Assembly (NCBI GenBank): GCA_944472155.2
Contig: OX235279.1
Location: 146,466,199-146,530,198 of the forward strand
DNA length: 64,000 bases
Reading direction: 5' to 3'
DNA from: Trichobilharzia szidati
Lineage: Eukaryota > Platyhelminthes > Trematoda > Strigeidida > Schistosomatidae
Under the pieces are notes generated by a model, which had not been told where the DNA came from, did not search any database, and worked only from the letters and a program-made list of their open reading frames with translations. Position numbers and translations under genes: made by a program. This document shows positions 23,463 through 33,764 of this stretch, in pieces; the first letter of the stretch is position 1, and each line of letters begins with the position of its first letter.

Positions 23463-23915
23463 GTGGGTTTATGAGGACCCTAAGACATGACCAACCGGAA
23501 GTAAAAAAATCTCGATGGTTCCCTGATGGATGAAAAAAATCTTCCGAGCGGCTTGATGGAGTGCCTGCTGGTCTGTCTGCCTATGCTAATAGGGTGTCTG
23601 TACATAGCTTCCTCGATGTTGTTCGTTGGGTCCCGTGCTTCGTTTGTTTCCTGTCCAGTGCCCGTTGCACCTGGAAAAGAAAACAAGAATGCTGAGAACC
23701 TTGTCAAGGAAAATGTACCAAATAAGCGTTTTTTTCCAAAAAAGTGACGTGCATCTACTATACAGTAAAATAATGTAAAGTTCAAAATATCGGGAAAAAA
23801 ATATACATCTAATTTAATTTTTTTTCTAAGTGCATGTATAATGTACGGTTATAGGAAAAATATCGTTTACTTGTGTTGAATGATGCAACATAAAAAAAAT
23901 TGATGTGTCACTCAC
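23463..23915 (-). other. Gypsy 3' non-coding region
   Basis: Lies between the integrase stop and the polypurine tract. It is conserved in the decayed copy at 20176-20450, which shows it belongs to the element. The open frames seen on both strands here are not supported as genes. Confidence 0.6.
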
Positions 23916-24641
23916 TTATGTGAAATAGATGTGAAGGTATTCTGGGAATCTAACGTGACGTCCAGAACGCGTTTTCTTAGAGTGATTGAGCGAAGTTTCG
24001 GTACCTTTCGCCGTGCTAGGGAGTTCTTCGAAGACTAAAGGAGATTCAATTACTTGTGGATTATGGGGTACGTTTAGCTCTAGGCTAATAGGATTACCTT
24101 CCAAGTAAGCCGGTTTGAGACGGTCGATACTGACGGTGTCTTCGTGGCCTTTCTTGTCTAAGACGAAGAATTTATCGGTACGTTTAATGACTTTATATGG
24201 TCCGTCATACGGGGGTTCTAGAGGACGACGTACCGAGTCGCGACGAACAAATACGTGTGAAGAAGTTTTTAAACAAGGGTGAACGAAAACATCAATGGAC
24301 TGTGGTCGGAGGGGAGCAGGTTTAACTGAACGCATTGCGTTTGTAAGCCTACTGACGTATGAGGTGTGATCTACCGCTGGTGGGAAGCTCGAGGGAGAAA
24401 CAAACTCACCTGGCAGTCGTAGTGTCGTGCCATATACTAGCTCAGAGGTAGTACAACCAGCATCGGTTTTTAAGGCGTTTCCTATCCCTAGGAGAACTAA
24501 CGGAATGGATTCAGTCCAATGGGTGTTATTTGCAGCTGATAAACCAGCTTTCAACTGTCTGTGTAGACGTTCTACCATACCATTCGTTTGAGGATGGTAG
24601 GCTGTTGTTCGAAAACGCATGCAACCAAGGATTTTAGTCAA
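23916..24641 (-). pseudogene. Gypsy integrase, C-terminal part
   Basis: Continues the integrase after a one-base frameshift near 24640-24655. It shows 'TAYHPQTNGMVERLHRQLK', the conserved region containing the third catalytic acidic residue (Glu of VERLHR). 'SELVYGTTLRLPGEFV' and a GPY/F-like C-terminal module, 'YDGPYKVIKRTDKFFVLDKK', follow. The C-terminus is Ser/Thr-rich and ends 'VRFPEYLHIYFT'. The frame is open for 241 codons, so damage is limited to the shift. Its product would join new DNA into the genome, but the element is broken elsewhere. Confidence 0.85.
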
Positions 24642-25420
24642 AGCGAAGAATAAACCGCTTCGAATTGCCGCCCACGATCAGTTGTTATGGAAGATGGGCA
24701 TCCAAAGTTTGCGATCCATCTCTCTACAAAGATGCGTGCGACAGTTTCAGCAGATATATCCTTGATGGGTACTGCTTCAGGCCATCGTGTGAAGCGATCG
24801 ATCTGGGTTACAATATAGGTATATCCATGAGATTCTGGAAGGGGGCCAACTAAATCTATATGGACGTGTTCGAAACGGGCATCGGAGATAAGAAAGGTGC
24901 CAAGGGGGCTTTTGGTGTGTCTTATTACTTTGCACTTTTGGCAAGCTAAGCACGTCTGTGCCCATTCCCTCACTTCCTTATCAATACCAGGCCAACAAAA
25001 CCGACTAGTTACGAGCTTGACGGTAGTTCGAATACCTGGGTTTGATAAGCCATGCAACGTATTGAAGACGTTACGGCGATAACTTCTAGGCACGATAGGG
25101 CGAGGAATACTAGTGGAAATGTCGCAGAGAATAGTATCTTTTCCCATACCTAAGGGTTTCTCGGCTAATTGTAGAGTTGTTTTCAACAACTCATGCTGAA
25201 GCTCGGTATCTTCTTTTTGAAGACGAGCCAGTTTTATAAGGTCTATGCCGTCGATTTGGGTGAAAGAACAAATACGTGACAAGGCATCTGCCACAGGGTT
25301 GTTCACTCCGGATACATGGCGAATATCTGATGTAAACTGTGAAACGTAATCTAGTTGTCGTGATTCCCTGGGTGAATACTTATCTGAGGTTGAGTTCAGA
25401 GAGTAGGTCAGTTCTAGAAT
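24638..25420 (-). pseudogene. Gypsy integrase, N-terminal part
   Basis: Encodes the RNase H tail ('[20 protein letters not shown]'), the linker '[11 protein letters not shown]', an HHCC zinc-binding region and the DDE core. The zinc region has 'CLACQKCK' intact; the second His is apparently replaced ('LHGLSNPGI', where LH-x-x-x-H-x-G is usual). Core residues seen are Asp in '[10 protein letters not shown]' and Asp in '[12 protein letters not shown]'. The frame stops at 24638, where a one-base frameshift moves the rest of the domain to the next frame. A ~430-bp insertion separates this from the RNase H domain. Confidence 0.85.
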
Positions 25421-25854
25421 TGACCCCATTTGATGCAGTAAAACAATCTAACATTACCTTATCTAACTTTAGTATCAAAGATCAAATTTCTTTCCTATTA
25501 TAAAACTACGATAAGACTGCTGACAAAAATGGAATAAATACATTATTGAATCAAAATAATACATCAATAAACTTTATCTCACGGATGCTGTTCACAACAA
25601 AGTTTTATAGGAGAATTGACTTCAAGCTTTATTTTTCCCAGATATTTGTATCACACTCATCTGAAGTCTGGGTTTTTTGTTAGTGCGAAGACAATATTTC
25701 TATATCTCTTTATGTGTTACACAGACAGACTATTTTGCAGACTGTTCTGACTGACTCTAATGTTAGATTGAACAAACAAACTGTAATTTATATAATAACT
25801 TATCCATGCCTGTACAATTGGTATGTTCCTGCATAAACAGGAATAAATATATAT
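25421..25854 (+). mobile_element. ~430-bp insertion in the Gypsy RNase H/integrase junction
   Basis: The Gypsy reading breaks after 'FTDHKPI' at about 25855 and resumes with 'LELTYSLN' at about 25420. The intervening AT-rich sequence ends on the plus strand with 'ccatgcctgtacaattggta', 'aggaataaa' and a TATATAT tail, like the 3' end at 15.6-15.7 kb. I read it as a short non-LTR or SINE-like insertion in antisense orientation. I could not define a target duplication. Confidence 0.6.
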
Positions 25855-26678
25855 ATAGGTTTGTGGTCAGTGAAAATTATGAATTCACGACCCTCAACTG
25901 AATGTCGAAAGTGACGTATAGCACAGTACATAGCTAGAAGTTCTCTTCCGAATGTGCTGTACTTCGTTTCAGCTAATTGAAGGCGCCTCGAGAAAAAGGC
26001 GAGTGGTTGCCATTCTTTGCTAACTAGTTGTTGCAGAACTGCGCCGATTGCAGTGTCTGATGCATCAACTGAGATACTTAACGGTGCCGTTGGATCCTGA
26101 TACATAAGAAGGGTGGCATCCGCAATAGCTTTCTTTACCTGAGTAAAAGCATGTCGAGCAGACGCGTCGAGTTCGACAGACTTGTTATTCCCTTGAAGGA
26201 GATCTGTTAATGGCTGAATCAGAGAAGCACAGTTAGGAATAAATCGTCGGTAATAACTTACCAAGCCGTTAAAAGTGCGAAGACTTTTCACTGTCTGTGG
26301 CTCCGGAAAGTTCAGTATTGCTTCGACTTTAGTAGCCAGTGGGCGTATGCCCTGACAGTCAATAGTGTGACCCAGAAAATCGAGTGAGTCAACGCCTATT
26401 TGACACTTCTGTATATTGATGGTAACACCATGTTGGCGTAACCTTTCAAATGCCAAGTCCAAGTGTCTAAGGTGAGTTTCCTTATCTGGACTGGCAATGA
26501 GGCAGTCGTCTAAGTATGCGTATACAAAGTCGAGACCGCGAAATACTTCATCGATGAAGTGTTGGAATATTTGGGCCGCATTCCGGAGGCCGAATGGCAT
26601 ACGTAGGAATTCGAAAAGTCCGAAAGGCGTGATGATGGCCGTTTTCGGAATATCTTCTGTTGCCATCGGGATTTGGTT
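25855..26678 (-). pseudogene. Gypsy reverse transcriptase (second part) and RNase H
   Basis: Starts just after an in-frame TAA (26679-26681). Shows 'TPFGLFEFLRMPFGLRNA', the RT catalytic box 'YAYLDDCLIA', 'FLGHTIDCQGIRPLA', 'LRTFNGLVSYYRRFIPNCA', and the RNase H start 'SISVDASDTAIGAVLQQ'. 'RRLQLAETKYSTFGRELLA' and 'FTDHKPI' follow, where RNase H is cut by the insertion. The domain order RT then RNase H then integrase is typical of Ty3/Gypsy elements. Apart from the stop and the insertion the frame is clean. Confidence 0.9.
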
Positions 26679-27484
26679 TTATGCTTTAACCAAGTCGATT
26701 TTGGAGAATATAGATGCTCCAGATAACGTTGCCGTCAAGTCGTGTATGTGAGGCAAAGGGTAGCAATAGGGGGTTGTTTTGGCTTTCACTCGCCGGTAAT
26801 CACCAGTGGGTCGCCAATCGTTGCTATCCTTTTTCGGTACCATATGCAATGGGGATGCCCATGGACTATTCAATGGCCGAATGATGCCAAGGGTGAGCAT
26901 ATGATCGAATTCGTTTCTGGCAATTCTCAGTTTGTCAGGGGCCAGTCGTCGTGCTTTAGATGTCACGGGCTGTCCTGAGGTTATGATGTGGTGCATAACA
27001 TTGCTGGTTATACACGGGAGATCGTTAGATGGGCAATTGAGTTCCGGATATTTGTCAACAATCGGTTGAAAAGTTGGATCGAGGATTGCTTTCATCTTAA
27101 CGATTGACAAGCTGGGGCCACTGTAAGTTATGCCTTTGATAGACAAACTAGTAGTGTTGTCAATTAGTCGTTTACGGCGGACGTCCACGAGCAAATCATG
27201 ATGATTAAGTAGGTCCGTGCCAATGATGGGCATTGTGACGTCAGCGATTAGGAAAATCCCCTGAATAGGCTTGCGTAAACCTACGTTCAGATAGACGTAT
27301 TTCCGACCATAGGTTGCAATTGGTTTTCCATTTGCAGCCTGTAGGTTGAAGTTAGGATCCTTCTGTCGATCTGCTGCTGTAGCAGGAAGGACGCTGACTT
27401 CGGCGCCTGTGTCGACTAGATATCTAGTCTGGCTCATTACATCATGGATGTAAAGTAAGCGGCTAGTGCCACCGGCGATGGTTG
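26679..27484 (-). pseudogene. Gypsy protease and start of reverse transcriptase
   Basis: Contains the retropepsin motif 'YLVDTGAEVSVLPA' and a downstream 'IIGTDLLNHHDLLVD', which supplies the usual hydrophobic-hydrophobic-G segment. RT motifs 'WASPLHMVPKKDSNDWRP' and 'SGASIFSKIDLVKA' follow. The frame ends in TAA inside the RT domain at a position where an aromatic residue is usual. Upstream the frame stays open to about 27484, overlapping the end of the gag-like frame. Fusion with gag would need a frame change there; whether that is programmed shifting or an indel cannot be told from one copy. Confidence 0.9.
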
Positions 27485-27487
27485 CCG

Positions 27488-27847
27488 CTAACGCGTGCTG
27501 GCGGGATAGTTTCCCACAGACTTGGAGGCTTTGCCGAAATCACAAGGTTTTCGGCAACATTTCGCTTCCTTGCCATAGGTGTTGTGATACCAACACCAGT
27601 CAGGATTTTTGAGAGGACGTGTGTTGGACTTTGATCGTCCACGTGCGTTTAGCTGGTGAGGGGATTTAGAACGACGGTAGGAGGAATTGCTTGGCTTGTT
27701 TGACCTAAGCATCTGCTGGACGGAGTTGCATAACTCTATAATTGCAGAATCCTTCCTCGAAGTCTGTTCGGTAACAGAGTATACTTCGGTAACTGGCCGT
27801 TTCGTTATCTCTAAAATTCTATCTGCAGAGACAGCTAAGTCATCCAT
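27488..27847 (-). pseudogene. Gypsy gag fragment with nucleocapsid-like Cys cluster
   Basis: The 119-codon frame shows an Arg/Ser-rich basic region (NSSYRRSKSPHQLNARGRSK) and a 'CWYHNTYGKEAKCCRKPC' cluster. This C-x2-H...C-x4-C-like arrangement is seen before the protease of flatworm Gypsy elements. The N-terminal capsid part is missing: upstream, sequence of another Gypsy family is joined at about 27850. It ends at a TAG within a few bases of where the pol frame becomes the better reading. Confidence 0.75.
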
Positions 27848-27849
27848 GA

Positions 27850-28165
27850 GAATACCCTGACTTGTCGGTTAACTTCTTCTTCAAGGTGAACCGGAACTCG
27901 TCTCGATGAAAAGACTGTCTTCCCCGGATCCTTCAGTGGGATGTTATGCTTCACCTTATCACAATAACCGTATGGGTCTTCATCACCAGTGAATAAACCG
28001 GCACATTTACTCATCAACGTGGTTAGACGTGGTGCATCTTGCGGAACAACGGTTGTGGTTTCCACCTCAGCGACTTCGCTATTCTCATGTATCGCGAATT
28101 GCCCGTGTTTTGTGACCACTTTTCTGTTCTTCATATCGATTACAGCTCCTACTTCTCTGAGATTG
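27850..28165 (-). mobile_element. Fragment of a second Gypsy family (pre-RT region)
   Basis: The minus strand encodes 'VGAVIDMKNRKVVTKHGQFA', then 'CAGLFTGDEDPYGYCDKVKH' and 'RRVPVHLEEEVNRQV'. This is the linker leading into RT of another Gypsy lineage; the host element has its own, different version of this region (PELNCPSNDLP... at about 27000). It sits between the truncated gag and the 5' end of the CR1 LINE, in the same orientation as the host Gypsy. Confidence 0.65.
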
Positions 28166-29876
28166 TAAGACTCACTGTCAGCTGCCTGTATAGCAATGTG
28201 AGGGGGCTGAGAGTAAAAATAGGTGAACTCCGAAATCTCCAAGCACACCTACCACTGAAATGATCATTCTCACCGAAACACGGCTAACCCCCACTATCGC
28301 CGATAATGAAATCAGTATAGGTGATATGGTTTTGGTCAGGAGAGACAGGGATAATGAGGAAGGAGGGGGAGTTGCCATATACTTTGATAGGCAACTTAAA
28401 TGTGTTCGCTCAACGGACCCACCACTTATTGAACTCCCAGACTCCATATGGTGTCATTTCACCGTAGGCCACACCAAGCATTTACTTGGTGGCATCTACC
28501 GATCTCCCACCTGTGGGGCAGAGCACAATCAGCTACTGCTCAGCACTATCACAGGGATACGAGACTTGGGCTATGACCAAATCACCATTGCTGGAGATTT
28601 CAATGCCCCATCACTGAACCTTGGCTCGGGGTATGCTAAGGGAAAATTCGGCCGAAATCTACTGCAAGCTATTCGGAACACGGGACTGACTGAGAACGTT
28701 GGAGACGACACTAGGTGGGGCTCTAGTAGAAAGTCATCAAAACTAGACTACAATCTAACTAGTGACCAACTACTCGTCGAAAAGGTCCAGGTCATGACTC
28801 CTCTAGGAAGTAGTGACCATGCAGTCATAGGTTTCGACCTCGTTCTCCGTGAGCACTTGCAGTGGGACGCTACGCAACCATGTCTGTGTTATAGCAAGGC
28901 TGACTATGCTGAAATGCGGAGGCTCTTGTCCGATGCAGACTGGCCCTTAGCATGGGATGAGCTGTCTGTGGATGAACACTGGGAGGTGGTAAAAAAGATT
29001 ATTCATACAGTAATCTCGGATACCGTCCCTTTAGTCACAGCACAGCCCAAAAGAAAATCATCATGGTTAAAGAGAGGCACGCAGCGTATTCTGCAAGCAA
29101 AACGGAAGGCCTGGTTTACGTGGCGTGTATCTAAAAGCCAGATCGACCATGATGCATACCTGGAACTCAGAAACCGGTGCAGTGCAAAAGTCAGGAGGGA
29201 CAGAAGGTCATTCCAGGCTAACCTTGCTAAAAAACTCCTGACAAACCCGAAGAATTTGTACCGATTCATGTCGGAAAGGAAACCAACCAACCAAGGGGCT
29301 TGCGCCTTAGTAGGCCAAAACGGTCAATATCTCACTAGTCTGGAGATGGCTGAAACATTCAGTTTAGCCTTCGCCAAACAGCTAAACAGCAATGTGGGTA
29401 TTACCGTTACGAACCAAAATGGTGGCATGACTATTTCGCAGGAGGAAGACCAAATAGCCACCCCCCAAATAAACCCTGCAATAGTACTGAGAAAGCTGCA
29501 GCGACTCATACCTGGGAAGTCCCCAGGTTGTGATGACATCAGGCCATCTGTTCTAAAACAGTGCGCCGAAGCTCTCTGTAGGCCTTTATACGACTTGTTC
29601 CAACACTCCATGGAATCGGGGAAACTGCCAAAGGAATGGAAAAGAAGCATCCTTTCTCCGATCTTCAAGGGTGGGGATAGGCAAAATCCCACCAGTTATA
29701 GACCAGTAGCTCTACTCCCAGTGGTATCGAAAGTACTGGAAAGTATTATTGATGATCACATCAGGGAATATCTCGATAGGTCTAAAATACTCCATGAAGC
29801 CCAACACGGTTTCAGGAAAGGAATATCCTGCGTCACTAACTTATTATCAGCTTGGGACGACTGGACATCATGCTAG
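28165..29876 (+). pseudogene. CR1 LINE ORF2 part 1: AP endonuclease and start of RT
   Basis: The endonuclease begins in one frame ('LYSNVRGLRVKIGELR', about 28180-28258) and continues in another from ATG 28260, so there is a frameshift near 28258. The second frame (538 codons) shows the catalytic Glu in 'IILTETRL' (residue ~6), 'AGDFNAP' (residues ~111-117) and 'GSSDHAVIGFDL', the standard EEP endonuclease motifs. RT motifs follow: 'PGKSPGCDDIRPSVLK', 'WKRSILSPIFKGGD', 'SYRPVALLPVVSKVLE', 'QHGFRKGISC'. It ends at TAG 29874-29876, after which the same frame continues directly with RT. In family terms this protein nicks target DNA and copies its RNA into it. Confidence 0.85.
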
Positions 29877-30989
29877 GATATGAATGTTCCTGTCTATGTG
29901 ATCTTTCTAGACTTTGAGAAGGCATTTGACACTGTTCACCATGACCTTTTCCTACACAAAATAAGCCAGGTAGGTCTAGGTAAACCACTTCTGTCATGGT
30001 TGAAGGACTACCTAACTGAAAGGCAATTTTGTACCAATCGAGTCCGATCATCATGGCACAGCTCGTCATCAGGAGTGTCGCAGGGTTCTATCCTGGGACC
30101 ACTGATGTTCTTGATTTTTATCAATGATTTACCATGCCGTCTAAGCTGCCCGACTCTTCTATACGCTGATGACGTAAAGATATGGAGGGCGATAAAGTGT
30201 CCGGAGGACTCAGATAGACTGCAGGCAGATCTAAGGCTTCTGGAAGACTGGGCGGTAACCAGTGGCATGACTTTCAATCTGGAAAAGTGCAAAGTAGTGA
30301 AGTTACGCACCTGTAGACTGCAGAATGCAAGTAACACTCTGTGCAATGAAAGCTTGTCCTGCTCAACGTCGGAACGTGACTTAAGTCTAGTTCTAACGGA
30401 GAAAATGGACACAAGCGTAAATTACACGGGGGATGTAGCGAGGGCATATGCGGTCATACACTTTACACACAGACAATTAGGTGCACTCACTCCACAGCTC
30501 TTTCTAAGGTTGTATAAAACATACGTCAGACCGCATCTTGAAGTGCATAATATCATTGCACCTGCACTGCTTAAAAGAGACGCCAACCTTTTGGAAAGAG
30601 TCCAACGACGGGCAACAAAAGGAGTGGTTGGTCTCCGATATAAACCATATGACGAAAGGCTGAAGAAATTAGGCCTATTCACACTCAATTACCGTCGCCT
30701 GAGGGGGGATTTAATTACTGCCTACAAAATAACAAATGATCAGAACCACCCAAACAAAGGTGTTCTGCCATTGAGTAGGTATAGGCTTCCTCGTGGAGAT
30801 CCTAGAAGGATAGCTCATCAGAGGGCAAGGACCCGGGTGCGCTCCCACTTCTTTTCCCTGCGGGTTTGCCGTCCCTGGAACTCTTTACCGGCAGATGTAG
30901 CTATGGCACCATCTGTGGATGCCTTTAAGCGAAGGCTGGACAACCATGCAGCGACACAAGGACTGCATCCAAATGGCCTATCCCCTTAA
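29877..30989 (+). pseudogene. CR1 LINE ORF2 part 2: RT core and C-terminus
   Basis: Same frame as part 1, starting immediately after one TAG. Shows '[17 protein letters not shown]' (first RT catalytic Asp), '[20 protein letters not shown]', '[10 protein letters not shown]' (YADD box), '[14 protein letters not shown]' and the C-terminal region '[12 protein letters not shown]' through '[14 protein letters not shown]'. The 369 codons have no further stops or frameshifts. The ORF is thus damaged visibly only by the TAG and the 5' frameshift and truncation. The C-terminal block matches the decayed copy at 10641-11003. Confidence 0.9.
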
Positions 30990-31505
30990 AATCGCATATA
31001 CCATTCAAAGGCAGACAATTAAACTGGTCGTTTTACTTCTTCACATTCCCTTCAGTCTTACTCTCCTGACAGCTTTAACTACACCTATTATTATTATCAT
31101 TATTATTACTGGTATGTATATATATATATGTATACCGGTTGACTGACTGTTGTTACGTTTTCTTATTCTTTCTCTGTCTGTTAGTCTGAATACCTTTACT
31201 AATTATATCTATTATTATTATTATTATCTCTTTTCCATTGACAACGATACCGAAGGACTAACTGGTGAAAGGATCAACTCCATTCACAGTAGTAATAGTC
31301 TTAACACCCTTCATACTACAAACCCCATATAATGAACCCCAGCACTACTCCTGTTGGAGTCAACCAAAGCTACGACAGTCGAGTGGTGGGACGAGCTACA
31401 CAGACGTTTACCGAAGATCAGGAACCTCTACCTCACAATCAAGAGGCGGGCACAAAGAAATCAAATTGGTTTATACCAGCTCGTAAAAACGATATTGGAT
31501 ATTGG
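30990..31505 (+). other. CR1 3' UTR with internal microsatellites
   Basis: Contains two ATT-rich tracts (about 31083-31110 and 31206-31230) and a (TA)n patch. The second half aligns with 10306-10560 reversed ('gaaaggatcaactccattca', 'aagctacgacagtcga'), showing it is part of the LINE and not of the Gypsy leader. Confidence 0.75.
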
Positions 31506-32304
31506 ACGTTCGCGAGTTGCACGGATCATACTAACACAAGATCTTATACCAACAACTTCTATAGTGTTCGTTCTTCGAGTACCAAAGATAAAGCAAAAGA
31601 CCAGATTTTGTCGTCCAAAGTACGTAGTATATTTCGGGACAAAATCGCGGGTAGAGGTGAATGCTTAGCTAGCTAGTAATCGTGCACGCACGTGACACGA
31701 CAGAGTACCAAATGGCGGGGATGCTTGACCGGAAGCCTTTGTGGTGGACCTTTTGCTCTGTTAGCTTATTTACCCAATATTCAAAATAGAAAACAAAATA
31801 CCAAATCAGTTTAGTTACGGGAAGAATATATTAAAGTTTTGTTACTTGGGTTTACAAAGATCCAAATTCCACAATAAACGTACTGGATTCCAGAAGTGCT
31901 GCGGGAAGACTGCTACAGTTCTAATTCTCCAGTGTTGACGTTGCCGGAGGTCGACCAAAGTGCGTAGGAAGAGGCTACGGTGCTCCTGCAAAAATTCGAG
32001 ATAGAAAGCAGGTTGTTATAATTGATCGACGGCAGTTGAGGTGGTGGAGAAGACGGAGAGTCGAAGGCAGAATTATATATTTTTTTAAATCTCGAGGGAA
32101 GTTCAAAGTACAGAGTTTTTTTGGTTAAAACAAAGTAGTGTACAATATGTTCATTTTTTACATAATAGTAAAATTTGGATAAGTTTATTTTTGAGGACTC
32201 CACACCTTCAGCTAAACAAGTCGACTTAAACAGTGGTGGTCAGCATCCAATGTTGAGTGATGATTGCTGTGGTTAATAATTTTGGGGAATTATTTACCGC
32301 TACA
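31505..32304 (-). repeat. 5' LTR of Gypsy element, end removed
   Basis: Near-identical to 22648-23447. Compared with the other LTR it lacks the terminal ~19 bp (counterpart of 22629-22647), replaced by the CR1 3' end. The primer-binding site and gag leader expected next to it are absent. It is followed by ATGA, the putative target duplication. Confidence 0.9.
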
Positions 32305-32416
32305 ATGAGTTACTGCCTCACCTACAACCTGCTGTACCCTACTGGTCAAGGCCTTCCACTAGTACCCCAGGTTAACAGTCTGAATAGGACCAGTTGCTAG
32401 TGAGTATCAGATCAAT
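32305..32416. repeat. Right target duplication and short flank
   Basis: Starts with ATGA at the LTR end (matching 22625-22628), then unrecognised sequence up to the SINE. Confidence 0.45.
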
Positions 32417-32683
32417 TTTCAGGTATTGGTTTTGTAGGGATTTTGTTTGATTGGTTAGAGAGTCCGGTCCCAGTGGCTTAATGGTTTACGAGCTAGCTCA
32501 CCTTGTAAGCAGAAGGTCGTGAGTTCAAACCCTGGTGGTGGGCACATACTTTGAAGAGTCCCAAACTAGTCTGAAAAAACAGCTTTCCAGTAATCTCTGC
32601 AGGTTTTCCAGTGGTTTGCTAACCGATGTCAACTCATGATGAAGTCCTCCAACCGATCAAACAAAATCCCTACAAAACCAGCA
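32417..32683 (+). repeat. Hammerhead SINE with terminal inverted repeats
   Basis: Best-preserved full unit. The ends are inverted repeats of about 25 bp: TGGTTTTGTAGGGATTTTGT at the left and its complement near 32660-32680. Inside are a tRNA-like head ('ggtcccagtggcttaatgg', B box GTTCAAACCC) and then a hammerhead-like region. The core here is damaged (TTGAAGA and AAAAAAC in place of CUGANGA and GAAAC). Other copies keep parts of the same left end (37394, 41828, 61350). Confidence 0.75.
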
Positions 32684-33760
32684 CTTGACAACTGCTGTTA
32701 GCTTTCCACAACCATACGGGATACGCACCTGTCGACCGAAACACCAGGCACCGCTTCTATCATTATGGTAATAACACTGTTTATCTTCGAACCAGTTTAT
32801 GCAAACTCTCTCTAACTCTTTCATTCTTTCTAATCCTTCCGTAATGTCATATTGCTTTTGTTTCTCTTTGCACACTGATTACAAATCATTCCTTCAGTGA
32901 TTTAACTCATTGTCTAACTTTTTAAGTCTTATTATTATTAAGGTCTATGCTTTTTTATATTCCATTTATTTTGTAGAAAAAGTTGTGTGTAAATGCGATT
33001 ATCCAACTAAAGAAAATGATAATGTTGCAATGGGAACACCTTAGGTACACATTTTGCAGACTTTTCTTGTCAGGCTTAGAAGCTGGCATTTTGCGACAAC
33101 GTATACACCGAAATCATACATAAGATACCAAAACGATATTTTCATAGTCTGTGAAAGTAAATTGGAGGCGGAAAATTCATTGGCGGAACTCAGCTCATGT
33201 AATCTTTTAATAACTATTATAATATCTTTATTGCGGAGAATATGTTAACATTGTGAAGAATTTTCAGCCTATTTTAATTGCAAATTATCCACTTTGCGTA
33301 CAAGATCTTCACGTAAAATGGTTTTCTGTAATACATCGTGTGACGCTTTGTTGTTCCATCCAAAGCAGTATCCCCATTTTACTCATTTCTGTTGAGAAGT
33401 GCTTTGCTTTATAGGAAACTGCAACTGTGGGTTAGTTCATATAACGACCCACAAACACAGTTAAATGATTCAAACAGTAACAAACAGAGAGGAATTTATG
33501 CATTACAACGGATGGAAATTGAGATAGTCCAGTGATTTAAGTAGGTCTAATCTTAACTTCTCAACAGAAGATCAAGAAAATGATACTATTAGATTCGCAG
33601 ACGTTTCTCTAGTGAAAAGAACTGATGGCACAATGGAAAGATCTATATTTTCTAGGTCTTCAGGGACGAGAGGGTGCATACAACTTAAGAGCTATGAACC
33701 CTTGCAGTAAACAAAGCACCTAGTCGGAACATTCTTCAATACAGAATGGGAAATTTGGTC
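32684..33760. other. Unassigned sequence
   Basis: No recognisable coding or repeat signature; chance frames only. Confidence 0.35.
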
Positions 33761-33764
33761 GAAA

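Larger units (their letters stand above)
28165..31505 (+). mobile_element. CR1-type LINE, 5'-truncated, nested in the Gypsy element
   Basis: About 3.3 kb on the plus strand, opposite to the host Gypsy. It contains the endonuclease and RT coding region (28165-30989) and a 3' UTR of about 515 bp ending in TATTGGATATTGGA, the tail also found on the copy at 10.3 kb. The 5' end is truncated within the endonuclease domain, a common outcome of target-primed reverse transcription. The 3' end abuts the Gypsy LTR, which lacks its last ~19 bp. The family resembles schistosome Perere-type CR1 elements; the exact family needs a search. Confidence 0.85.

Noticed and set aside
23526..23785. Overlapping frames on both strands next to the LTR
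   Set aside because: They lie in the conserved 3' non-coding region of the Gypsy element.
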